NCBI RefSeq assembly: GCF_947507565.1
Contig: NC_089191.1
Span: forward strand, 2,212,240 to 2,276,239
Reading direction: 5' to 3'
Source of the DNA: Oscarella lobularis
Taxonomy: Eukaryota; Porifera; Homoscleromorpha; Homosclerophorida; Oscarellidae
Length of the DNA stretch: 64,000 bases
Made by a program: the position numbers and the translations under genes. Of the stretch, positions 33,271-45,362 are shown one piece after another (position 1 is the first letter of the stretch; each line of letters starts with the position of its first letter). The notes beneath the pieces were generated by a model, which had not been told where the DNA came from, searched no databases, and saw nothing but the letters and a program-made list of their open reading frames with translations.

Positions 33271-34289
33271 ATAAATTTGTCCTGGGACAATTTGTCCTGG
33301 GACAATTTGACCTCGGACAATTTGTCCTGGGGACAAATTGTCCTGGGGACAATTTGTCCTGAGGACAATTTGTCCTGGGAACAATTTGTCCTGGGACAAT
33401 TTGTCCTGGGAACAATTTGTCATGGGACAATTTCTCTTGGGACAAGTTGTCCTGGGGACAATTTGTCCTGGGACAATTTGTCCTGGGACAATTTGTCCTG
33501 CGGACAATTTTTCCTGGGACAATTTGTCCTGGGACAATTTGTCCTGGGGACAATTTGTCCTGGGGACAATTTGTCCTGGGGACAATTTGTCCTGGGACAA
33601 TTTGTCCTGGGACAATTTGTCCCCAGGACAATTTGTCCTGGGGCCAATTTTTCCTGAGGCAATTTGTCCTGTGACAATTTGTCCCCAGGACAATTTGTCC
33701 TGGGGCCAATTTTTCCTGAGGCAATTTGTCCTGTGACAATTTGTCCTGGGAACAATTTGTCATGGGACAATTTCTCTTGGGACAAGTTGTCCTGGGGACA
33801 ATTTGTCCTGGGACAATTTGTCCTGGGACAATTTGTTTTGCGGACAATTTTTCCTGGGACAATTTGTCCTGGGACAATTTGTCCTGGGGACAATTTGTCC
33901 TGGGGACAATTTGTCCTGGGGACAATTTGTCCTGGGACAATTTGTCCTGGGACAATTTGTCCCCAGGACAATTTGTTCTGGGGCCAATTTTTCCTGAGGC
34001 AATTTGTCCTGTGACAATTTGTCCCCAGGACAATTTGTCCTGGGGCCAATTTTTCCTGAGGCAATTTGTCCTGTGACAATTTGTCCTGGGGACAATTTGT
34101 CCTGGGGACAATTTGTCCTACGGACAATTTGTCCTCGGACAATTTGTCCTGGGGACATTTTGTCCTGGGACAATTTGTCCTCGGACAATTTGTCCTGGAA
34201 TTTGTCCCCAGGACAATTTTTCCTGGGGACAATTTCTTCCCAGGACAATTTGTCCTGGGGCAATTTTTCCTTCTACAATTCTTCTTTGA
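33271..34289. repeat. 15/16-bp satellite D, array 4
   Basis: About 65 copies of GGGACAATTTGTCCT and 16-bp variants. A block with GAACAATTTGTCATGGG and CTCTTGGGACAAGTTG occurs twice, 340 bp apart (33421 and 33761). The right edge (GGGGCAATTTTTCCTTCTAC) is shared with the right edge of the big D array at about 57115. Confidence 0.95.
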
Positions 34290-35090
34290 AATTCTAAGTT
34301 AATTCAGAATAAATTCTGCATTAATGCAGAATAAATTCTCAATTTATTCTGCATTAATTAAAAATTAATTCTGCATTTATTCAGAATTGATTCTGCAATA
34401 ATTGAAAATAAATTCTGCATTATTTCAGAATAAATTTGGCATTAATCTAGAATAATTTCTGCATTAATTCAGAATAAACTGTGCATTAATTCAGAATAAG
34501 TTCTGCATTATTTCAGAATATATTCTGCATAAATTCAGAATAAATTCCGCATTTATTCAGAATAAATTCCGCATTTTTTCTGCATTAATTTAGACTTTAT
34601 TTTTCATTTTATTAGAATTATTTCCGCAATAATTCAGAATAAATTCCGCATTTTTTCTGCATTAATTCAGAATTAACTCTGCATTTATTCAGAATAAATT
34701 CTGAATTAATTCTGCATTAATTCAGAATAAATTCTGCATTTATTCAGAATAAATTCCGCATTTATTAAGCATTAATTTAGAATTTATTTTTCATTTTATC
34801 AGAATTATTTCCGCAATAATTCAGAATAAAATCTGAATTAATTCAGAATGAATTCTGAATTAATGCAGAATTTATTCTCAATTAATGCAGAATTTATTCT
34901 GAATTAATGCAGATTTTATTCTGAATTAATGCTGAATTTTATTCTGAACTAATGCAGAAGAAATTCTTCATTAATTCTTCATTAATTCTACATTAATTCA
35001 GTATAAATTCTGAATTAATTCAGAATAAATTCTGAATTAATTCAGAATAAATCCTGCATTAAGTCAGAATAAATTCTGTGTTTATTCAGA
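34290..35090. repeat. 22-bp satellite J, array 1
   Basis: Copies of a 22-bp unit, ATTCTGCATTAATTCAGAAT plus AA. The unit is a near-palindrome (ATTCTG / CAGAAT arms), and the TTCTGAATTAATTCAGAA variant is a perfect one. Orientation flips several times because of this symmetry. It ends at the INO80E-like exon block. Confidence 0.95.
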
Positions 35091-35360
35091 GAATGTGAGA
35101 TTTTTTCGCGATGTTTTAGCGCGCGTTACACTCGAAAAGCCCTGCTCGTCGTTCGTCTCAAGTGCATCGTATCGCTTAGCGAGCGAGTTTGAGGTTCTTG
35201 ATCGACTTCTTGTCGTGTTCCGTCACTTTCTGAACGGTTATTGCTAAGTTTTTCGTCGTCATGGCGTTTCGGGGTGTACGAGCGATCTTTTAGAACGATC
35301 GCCGACGTATCGTCGACTCACGACGGAGCGCCTGTCGTTTTCTTCACCTTACATACGATC
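35091..35360 (+). promoter_or_regulatory. 5' block of INO80E-like exon copy 1 (putative promoter/5' UTR)
   Basis: 270 bp of unique CpG-rich sequence (TTTTTTCGCGATG, AGCGAGCGAGTTTGAGG, CGATCTTTTAGAACGATCG) bounded on the left by satellite J. It contains no TATA box. As the only unique DNA upstream of the start codon, it must hold the core promoter if this copy is transcribed from here. The same block precedes copies 2 (57784-58048) and 3 (60325-60589). Confidence 0.45.
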
Positions 35361-35435
35361 ATGGATGCTTCATGGCAGCATAGCTCTCGTAAAGAATATA
35401 GAATGTTGAAAAGAAAGCTGAAGCACCTTGTCTAC
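35361..35435 (+). CDS. INO80E: INO80E-like first coding exon, copy 1
   Basis: ATG at 35361 followed by 24 codons, ending in phase 0 exactly at consensus donor GTAAGTTC (35436). The peptide ends EYRMLKRKLKHLVY, matching the N-terminal signature of INO80 complex subunit E (human, from memory, KYRNLKRKLKFLIY followed by EHECFQEEL). INO80E is a metazoan-specific subunit of the nuclear INO80 nucleosome remodeller. Only the first about 25 of a few hundred residues are here; the next exon (expected to start E-[HN]-E-C-F) is not in the window. The surrounding unique block (35091-35453) is the putative promoter plus 5' UTR. The frame is open upstream to about 35241 but without an ATG, so this start is chosen. 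Copy 1 has 5 bp (GTATC) at about 35170 that copies 2 and 3 lack. Confidence 0.72.
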
Positions 35436-35453
35436 GTAAGTTCACGATCTTTT

Positions 35454-37573
35454 ATTCTGCATTAATTCAGAATTAATTCTGTATTTATTCAGAATTAATT
35501 CTGCATTAATTCAGAATAAATTCTGCATTAATTCAGAATAAATTCCGCATTTTTTCTGCATTAATTCAGAATTAATTCTGCATTTATTCAGAATAAATTC
35601 TGAATTAATTCTGCATTAATTCAGAATTAATTCTGCATTTATTCCGAATTAATTTTGCATTAATTCAGAATAAATTCTGCATTAATTCAGAATAAATTCT
35701 GCTTTAATTCAGAATAACTTCTGCATTTATTCAGAATAAATACTGCATTAATTCAGAATAAATTCTGCATTAATTCAGAATAAATTCTGCATTAATTCAG
35801 AATAACTTCTGCATTTATTCAGAATAAATTCTGCATTAATTCAGAATAAATTCTGCATTAATTCAGAATTAATTCTGAATTAATTCAGAATAAATGCTAC
35901 ATTTATTCAGATTAAATTCTGCATTAATTCAGAATAAGTTCTGCATTAATTCAGAATAAATTCTGCATTAATTCAGAATAAATTCAGAAAAAATTCGGCA
36001 TTAGTTCCGAATAAATTCTGCATTAATTCAGAATAAATTCTGCTTTTATTCAGAACAAGTTCTGCATTAATTCAGAATAAATTCTGCATTAATTCAGAAT
36101 AAATTCTGAATTAATTCTGCATTAATTCAGAATAAATTCTGCATTAATTCAGAATTAATTTTGTATTAATTCAGAATAAATTCTGCATTAGTTCAGAATA
36201 AATTCTGAATTAATTCTGCATTAATTCAGAATTGATTCTGCATTTATTCAGAATTAATTTTGTATTAATTCAGAATAAATTCTGCATTAGTTCAGAATAA
36301 ATTCTGCATTAATTCAGAATAAATTCTAAATTAATTCTGCATTAATTCAGAATAAATTCTTCTTTAATTCAGAATAAATTCTGCATTTATTCAGAATAAA
36401 TTCTGCATTAATTCAGAATAAATTGCGCATTTTTTCTGCATTAATTCAGAATTAATTCTGCATTTATTCAGAATAAATTCTGAATTAATTCTGCATGAAT
36501 TCAGAATTAATTCTGCATTTATTCAGAATTAATTTTGCATTAATTCAGAATAAATTCTGCATTAATTCAGAATAAATTCTGCTTTAATTCAGAATAACTT
36601 CTGCATTTATTCAGAATAAATACTGCATTAATTCAGAATAAATTCTGCATTAATTCAGAATAAATTCTGAATTCATTCAAAATAAATTCTGCATTAATTC
36701 AGAATAAATTTCGCATTTATTCTGCATTAATTCAGAATTAATTCTGCATTTATTCAGAATAAATTCTGCATTAATTCAGAATAAATTCTGCATTAATTCA
36801 GAATTAATTCTGAATTAATTCAGAATAAATGCTACATTTATTCAGAATAAATTCTGCATTAATTCAGAATAAATTCTGCATTAATTCAGAATAAATTCTG
36901 CATTAATTCAGAATAAATTCTGCATTTAGTCAGAATAAATTCGGGATTAGTTCCGAATAAATTCTGCATTAATTCAGAATAAATTCTGCTTTTATTCAGA
37001 ATAAGTTCTGCATTAATTCAGAATAAATTCTGCATTAATTCAGAATAAATTCTGAATTAATTCTGCATTAATTCAGAATTGATTCTGCATTTATTCAGAA
37101 TAAATTCTGCATTAATTCAGAATAAATTCTGCATTAGTTCAGAATAAATTCTGCATTAATTCAGAATAAATTCTGAATTAATTCTGCATTAATTCAGAAT
37201 AAATTCTGCATTAATTCAGAATACCTTCTGCATTTATTCAGAATAAATTCTGCATTAATTCAGAATAAATTCTGCAATAATTCAGAATAAATTCTAGATT
37301 AATTCAGAATAAATTCTGCATTAATTCTGAATAATTCTGAATTAATTCTGCATTAATGCAGAAATTATTCTAGATTAATGCAAAATAAATTCTGCATTAA
37401 TTCAGAAAAAATTCTCCATTAATTCAGAATAAATTCTGCATTAATTCAGAATAAATTTTACATTTATTCGGAATAAATTCTTCATTAATTCAGAATAAAT
37501 TCGGCATTTCTTCTGCATTAATTCAAAATTAATTCTGCATTTATTCAGAATTAATTCTGCATTTATTCAGAAT
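35454..37573. repeat. 22-bp satellite J, array 2
   Basis: About 95 copies of the 22-bp unit. An internal order of variants (for example AAATTGCGCATTTTTTCTGC at 36421) recurs in the array after exon copy 2 (about 59315), so this array and 58142-59940 are segmental duplicates. It gives way to satellite D at AGAATTTTTCTTGGGTACAA. Confidence 0.95.
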
Positions 37574-38263
37574 TTTTCTTGGGTACAATTTGTCCCCAGG
37601 ACAAATTGTCCTGGGACAATTTGTCTTCGGACAATTTGTCCTGGGACAATTTGTCCTTTGGACAATTTGTCCTGGGGACAATTTGTCCTGGGGACAATTT
37701 GTCCTAGAACAATTTGTCCTGGGACAATTTGTCCTGGGACAATTTGTCCTGGGACAATTGGACAATTTGTCCTGGGGACAATTTGTCCTGGGACAATTTG
37801 TCCTGTGGACAATTTGTCCTGGGGACAAATTGTCCTTCACAATTTGTCCTGGGACAATTTGTCCTGGGACAATTTGTCCTGGGGACAATTTGTCCTGGGG
37901 ACAATTTGTCGTGGGGACAATTTGTCCTGGGGACAAATTGTCCTTCACAATTTGTCCTGGGACAATTTGTCCTGGGACAATTTGTCCTGGGGACAATTTG
38001 TCCTGGGGACAATTTGTCCTGGGACAATTTGTCCTAGGACAATTTGTCCTGGGACAATTTGTCCTAGGACAATTTGTCTTGGGACAATTTGTCCTGGGAC
38101 AATTTGTCCTGGGACAATTTGTCCTGGGACAATTTGTCCTGGGGACAATTTGTCCTGGGGACAATTTGTCCTAGGACAATTTGTCCTGGGACAATTTGTC
38201 CTGGGGACAATTTGTCCTGGGACAATTTGTCCTGGGGACAATTTGTCCTGGGGACAATTTGTC

Positions 38264-41200
38264 CTAGGACAATTTGTCCTGGGACAATTTGTCCTCGGGA
38301 CAATTTGTCCTGGGGACAATTTGTCCTAGGACAATTTGTCCTGGGACAATTTGTCCTGGGGACAATTTGTCCTGGGACAATTTGTCCTGGGACAATTTGT
38401 CCTGGGGACAATTTGTCCTGGGGACAATTTGTCCTAGGACAATTTGTCCTGGGACAATTTGTCCTGGGGACAATTTGTCCTGGGGACAATTTGTCCTAGG
38501 ACAATTTGTCCTGGGACAATTTGTCCTGGGGACAATTTGTCCTGGGACAATTTGTCCTGGGACAATTTGTCCTGGGGACAATTTGTCCTGGGGACAATTT
38601 GTCCTGAGGACAATTTGTCCTGGGGACATTTTGTCCTAGGACAATTTGTCCTGGGACAATTTGTCCTGGGGACAATTTGTCCTGGGACAATTTGTCCTGG
38701 GGACAATTTGTCCTGGGGACAATTTGTCCTAGGACAATTTGTCCTGGGACAATTTGTCCTGGGGACAATTTGTCCTGGGACAATTTGTCCTGGGACAATT
38801 TGTCCTGGGGACAATTTGTCCTGGGGACAATTTGTCCTAGGACAATTTGTCCTGGGACAATTTGTCCTGGGGACAATTTGTCCTGGGGACAATTTGTCCT
38901 AGGACAATTTGTCCTGGGACAATTTGTCCTGGGGACAATTTGTCCTGGGACAATTTGTCCTGGGACAATTTGTCCTGGGGACAATTTGTCCTGGGGACAA
39001 TTTGTCCTGGGACAATTTGTCCTGGGACAATTTGTCCTGGGACAATTTGTCCTGGGGACAATTTGTCCTGGGGACAATTTGTCCTAGGACAATTTGTCCT
39101 GGGACAATTTGTCCTGGGGACAATTTGTCCTGGGACAATTTGTCCTGGGGACAATTTGTCCTGGGGACAATTTGTCCTAGGACAATTTGTCCTGGGACAA
39201 TTTGTCCTGGGGACAATTTGTCCTGGGGACAATTTGTCCTAGGACAATTTGTCCTGGGACAATTTGTCCTGGGGACAATTTGTCCTGGGACAATTTGTCC
39301 TGGGACAATTTGTCCTGGGGACAATTTGTCCTGGGGACAATTTGTCCTAGGACAATTTGTCCTGGGACAATTTGTCCTGGGACAATTTGTCCTGGGACAA
39401 TTTGTCCTGGGGACAATTTGTCCTAGGACAATTTGTCCTGGGACAATTTGTCTTGGGGACAATTTGTCCTGGGACAATTTGTCCTGGGACAATTTGTCCT
39501 GGGGACAATTTGTCCTGGGGACAATTTGTCCTGGGACAATTTGTCCTGGGGACAATTTGTCCTGGGACAATTTGTCCTGGTACAATTTGTCCTGGGGACA
39601 ATTTGTCCTGGGGACAATTTGTCCTAGGACAATTTGTCCTGGGACAATTTGTCCTGGGACAATTTGTCCTGGGACAATTTGTCCTGGGACAATTTGTCCT
39701 GGGGACAATTTGTCCCCAGGACAAATTGTCCTGACACAATTTGTCCTACGACAATTTTTCCTGGCACAATTTGTCCTGGGACAATTTGTCCTGGGACAAT
39801 TTGTCCTGGGACAATTTGTCCTGGGACAATTTGTCCTGGGGACAATTTGTCCTGGGACAATTTGTCCTGGGACAATTTGTCCTGGGGACAATTTGTCCTG
39901 GGGACAATTTGTCCTAGGACAATTTGTCCTGGGACAATTTGTCCTGGGGACAATTTGTCCTGGGAAAATTTGTCCTGGGGACAATTTGTCCTGGGGACAA
40001 ATTGTCCTTCACAATTTGTCCTGGGACAATTTGTCCTGGGACAATTTGTCCTGGGGACAATTTGTCCTGGGGACAATTTGTCCTAGGACAATTTGTCCTG
40101 GGACAATTTGTCCTGGGACAATTTGTCCTGGGACAATTTGTCCTGGGACAATTTGTCCTGGGGACAATTTGTCCTGGGGACAATTTGTCCTAGGACAATT
40201 TGTCCTGGGACAATTTGTCCTGGGACAATTTGTCCTGGGACAATTTGCCCTGGGACAATTTGTCCTGGGGACAATTTGTCCTGGGGACAATTTGTCCTAG
40301 GACAATTTGTCCTGGGACAATTTGTCCTGGGGACAATTTGTCCTGGGACAATTTGTCCTGGTGACAATTTGTCCTGGGGACAATTTGTCCTAGGACAATT
40401 TGTCCTGGGACAATTTGTCCTGGGGACAATTTGTCCTGGGGACAATTTGTCCTAGGACAATTTGTCCTGGGACAATTTGTCCTGGGGACAATTTGTCCTG
40501 GGACAATTTGTCCTGGGACAATTTGTCCTGGGGACAATTTGTCCTAGGACAATTTGTCCTGGGACAATTTGTCCTGGGGACAATTTGTCCTGGGACAATT
40601 TGTCCTGGGGACAATTTGTCCTGGGGACAATTTGTCCTAGGACAATTTGTCCTGGGACAATTTGTCCTGGGGACAATTTGTCCTGGGGACAATTTGTCCT
40701 AGGACAATTTGTCCTGGGACAATTTGTCCTGGGGACAATTTGTCCTGGGACAATTTGTCCTGGGACAATTTGTCCTGGGGACAATTTGTCCTGGGGACAA
40801 TTTGTCCTAGGACAATTTGTCCTGGGACAATTTGTCCTGGGGACAATTTGTCCTGGGGACAATTTGTCCTAGGACAATTTGTCCTGGGACAATTTGTCCT
40901 GGGGACAATTTGTCCTGGGACAATTTGTCCTGGGACAATTTGTCCTGGGGACAATTTGTCCTGGGGACAATTTGTCCTGAGGACAATTTGTCCTGGGGAC
41001 AATTTGTCCTAGGACAATTTGTCCTGGGACAATTTGTCCTGGGGACAATTTGTCCTGGGACAATTTGTCCTGGGGACAATTTGTCCTGGGGACAATTTGT
41101 CCTAGGACAATTTGTCCTGGGACAATTTGTCCTGGGGACAATTTGTCCTGGGACAATTTGTCCTGGGACAATTTGTCCTGGGGACAATTTGTCCTGGGGA

Positions 41201-43010
41201 CAATTTGTCCTAGGACAATTTGTCCTGGGACAATTTGTCCTGGGGACAATTTGTCCTGGGGACAATTTGTCCTAGGACAATTTGTCCTGGGACAATTTGT
41301 CCTGGGGACAATTTGTCCTGGGACAATTTGTCCTGGGACAATTTGTCCTGGGGACAATTTGTCCTGGGGACAATTTGTCCTGGGACAATTTGTCCTGGGA
41401 CAATTTGTCCTGGGACAATTTGTCCTGGGGACAATTTGTCCTGGGGACAATTTGTCCTAGGACAATTTGTCCTGGGACAATTTGTCCTGGGGACAATTTG
41501 TCCTGGGACAATTTGTCCTGGGGACAATTTGTCCTGGGGACAATTTGTCCTAGGACAATTTGTCCTGGGACAATTTGTCCTGGGGACAATTTGTCCTGGG
41601 GACAATTTGTCCTAGGACAATTTGTCCTGGGACAATTTGTCCTGGGGACAATTTGTCCTGGGACAATTTGTCCTGGGACAATTTGTCCTGGGGACAATTT
41701 GTCCTGGGGACAATTTGTCCTAGGACAATTTGTCCTGGGACAATTTGTCCTGGGACAATTTGTCCTGGGACAATTTGTCCTGGGGACAATTTGTCCTAGG
41801 ACAATTTGTCCTGGGACAATTTGTCTTGGGGACAATTTGTCCTGGGACAATTTGTCCTGGGACAATTTGTCCTGGGGACAATTTGTCCTGGGGACAATTT
41901 GTCCTGGGACAATTTGTCCTGGGGACAATTTGTCCTGGGACAATTTGTCCTGGTACAATTTGTCCTGGGGACAATTTGTCCTGGGGACAATTTGTCCTAG
42001 GACAATTTGTCCTGGGACAATTTGTCCTGGGACAATTTGTCCTGGGACAATTTGTCCTGGGACAATTTGTCCTGGGGACAATTTGTCCCCAGGACAAATT
42101 GTCCTGACACAATTTGTCCTACGACAATTTGTCCTGGCACAATTTGTCCTGGGACAATTTGTCCTGGGACAATTTGTCCTGGGACAATTTGTCCTGGGAC
42201 AATTTGTCCTGGGGACAATTTGTCCTGGGACAATTTGTCCTGGGACAATTTGTCCTGGGGACAATTTGTCCTGGGGACAATTTGTCCTAGGACAATTTGT
42301 CCTGGGACAATTTGTCCTGGGGACAATTTGTCCTGGGAAAATTTGTCCTAGGGACAATTTGTCCTGGGGACAAATTGTCCTTCACAATTTGTCCTGGGAC
42401 AATTTGTCCTGGGACAATTTGTCCTGGGGACAATTTGTCCTGGGGACAATTTGTCCTAGGACAATTTGTCCTGGGACAATTTGTCCTGGGACAATTTGTC
42501 CTGGGACAATTTGTCCTGGGACAATTTGTCCTGGGGACAATTTGTCCTGGGGACAATTTGTCCTAGGACAATTTGTCCTGGGACAATTTGTCCTGGGACA
42601 ATTTGTCCTGGGACAATTTGCCCTGGGACAATTTGTCCTGGGGACAATTTGTCCTGGGGACAATTTGTCCTAGGACAATTTGTCCTGGGACAATTTGTCC
42701 TGGGGACAATTTGTCCTGGGACAATTTGTCCTGGTGACAATTTGTCCTGGGGACAATTTGTCCTAGGACAATTTGTCCTGGGACAATTTGTCCTGGGGAC
42801 AATTTGTCCTGGGGACAATTTGTCCTAGGACAATTTGTCCTGGGACAATTTGTCCTGGGGACAATTTGTCCTGGGACAATTTGTCCTGGGACAATTTGTC
42901 CTGGGGACAATTTGTCCTGGGGACAATTTGTCCTAGGACAATTTGTCCTGGGACAATTTGTCCTGGGGACAATTTGTCCTGGGGACAATTTGTCCTAGGA
43001 CAATTTGTCC
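38264..43010. repeat. Satellite D higher-order repeat, period 2,373 bp, two copies
   Basis: The arrangement of 15- and 16-mers and marker variants is duplicated with an offset of 2,373 bp. The rare TCCTGACACAATTTGTCC joint at about 39730 recurs at about 42103, and GACAAATTGTCCTTCACAA at about 40003 recurs at about 42376. The two copies look nearly identical over at least 2.2 kb, implying a recent duplication. Confidence 0.88.
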
Positions 43011-44840
43011 TGGGACAATTTGTCCTGGGGACAATTTGTCCTGGGACAATTTGTCCTGGGACAATTTGTCCTCGGGACAATTTGTCCTGGGGACAATTTG
43101 TCCTGGGACAATTTGTCCTGGGACAATTTGTCCTGTGACAATTTGTCCTGGGGACAATTTGTCCTGGGGACAATTTGTCCTAGGACAATTTGTCCTGGGA
43201 CAATTTGTCCTGGGGACAATTTGTCCTGGGACAATTTGTCCTTGGGACAATTTGTCCTGGGGACAATTTGTCCTAGGACAATTTGTCCTGGGACAATTTG
43301 TCCTGGGGACAATTTGTCCTGGGACAATTTGTCCTGGGACAATTTGTCCTCGGGACAATTTGTCCTGGGGACAATTTGTCCTGGCACAATTTGTCCTGGG
43401 ACAATTTGTCCTGGGGACAATTTGTCCTGGGGACAATTTGTCCTAGGACAATTTGTCCTGGGACAATTTTTCCTAGGACAATTTGTCCTGGGACAATTTG
43501 TCCTGACACAATTTGTCCTACGACAATTTGTCCTGGCACAATTTGTCTTGGGACAATTTGTCCTGGGACAATTTGTCCTGGGACAATTTGTCCTGGGACA
43601 ATTTGTCCTGGGGACAATTTGTCCTGGGACAATTTGTCCTGGGACAATTTGTCCTGGGGACAATTTGTCCTGGGGACAATTTGTCCTAGGACAATTTGTC
43701 CTGGGACAATTTGTCCTGGGGACAATTTGTCCTGGGGACAATTTGTCCTGGGGACAATTTGTCCTAGGACAATTTGTCCTGGGACAATTTGTCCTGGGAC
43801 AATTTGTCCTGGGGACAATTTGTCCTGGGACAATTTGTCCTGGGACAATTTGTCCTGGGGACAATTTGTCCTGGGGACAATTTGTCCTAGGACAATTTGT
43901 CCTGGGACAATTTGTCCTGGGGACAATTTGTCCTGGGGACAATTTGTCCTAGGACAATTTGTCCTGGGACAATTTGTCCTGGGGACAATTTGTCCTGGGA
44001 CAATTTGTCCTGGGACAATTTGTCCTCGGGACAATTTGTCCTGGGGACAATTTGTCCTGGGACAATTTGTCCTGGGACAATTTGTCCTGGGACAATTTGT
44101 CCTGGGGACAATTTGTCCTGGGGACAATTTGTCCTAGGACAATTTGTCCTGGGACAATTTGTCCTGGGGACAATTTGTCCTGGGACAATTTGTCCTGGGG
44201 ACAATTTGTCCTGGGGACAATTTGTCCTAGGACAATTTGTCCTGGGACAATTTGTCCTGGGGACAATTTGTCCTGGGACAATTTGTCCTGGGACAATTTG
44301 TCCTCGGGACAATTTGTCCTGGGGACAATTTGTCCTGGCACAATTTGTCCTGGGACAATTTGTCCTGGGGACAATTTGTCCTGGGGACAATTTGTCCTAG
44401 GACAATTTGTCCTGGGACAATTTTTCCTAGGACAATTTGTCCTGGGACAATTTGTCCTGACACAATTTGTCCTACGACAATTTGTCCTGGCACAATTTGT
44501 CTTGGGACAATTTGTCCTGGGACAATTTGTCCTGGGACAATTTGTCCTGGGACAATTTGTCCTGGGGACAATTTGTCCTGGGACAATTTGTCCTGGGACA
44601 ATTTGTCCTGGGGACAATTTGTCCTGGGGACAATTTGTCCTAGGACAATTTGTCCTGGGACAATTTGTCCTGGGGACAATTTGTCCTGGGGACAATTTGT
44701 CCTGGGACAATTTGTCCTGGGGACAATTTGTCCTAGGACAATTTGTCCTGGGACAATTTCTCCTGGGGACAATTTGTCCTGGGGACAATTTGTCCTAGGA
44801 CAATTTGTCCTGGGACAATTTGTCCTGGGACAATTTGTCC
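42933..44840. repeat. Satellite D higher-order repeat, period 954 bp, two copies
   Basis: The pattern starting at about 42933 recurs at about 43887 (offset 954 bp), including the TTGTCTTGGGACAATTTG and CTACGACAATTTG variants at about 43547 and 44501. A third related copy starts at about 46375 (offset 2,488 bp). Confidence 0.8.
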
Positions 44841-45362
44841 TGGGACAATTTGTCCTGGGACAATTTGTCCTGGGACAATTTGTCCTGGGACAATTTGTCC
44901 TGGGACAATTTGTCCTGGGACAATTTGTCCTGGGGACAATTTGTCCTGGGACAATTTGTCCTGGGACAATTTGTCCTGGGGACAATTTGTCCTGGGGACA
45001 ATTTGTCCTAGGACAAATTTGTCCTGGGGACAATTTGTCCTGGGAAAATTTGTAATAGGGACAATTTGTCCTGGGGACAAATTGTCCTTCACAATTTGTC
45101 CTGGGACAATTTGTCCTGGGACAATTTGTCCTGGGGACAATTTGTCCTGGGGACAATTTGTCCTAGGACAATTTGTCCTGGGACAATTTGTCCTGGGACA
45201 ATTTGTCCTGGGACAATTTGTCCTGGGACAATTTGTCCTGGGGATAATTTGTCCTGGGGACAATTTGTCCTGGGACAATTTGTCCTGGGGACAATTTGTC
45301 CTGGGACAATTTGTCCTGGGACAATTTGTCCTGGGGACAATTTGTCCTGGGGACAATTTGTC

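Noticed and set aside
35241..35465. 74-84-codon frame beginning upstream of the INO80E-like start and running past the donor (three copies)
   Set aside because: The upstream part has no ATG, and the downstream part reads through the GTAAGT donor into satellite. The coding call is limited to the ATG-to-donor segment.
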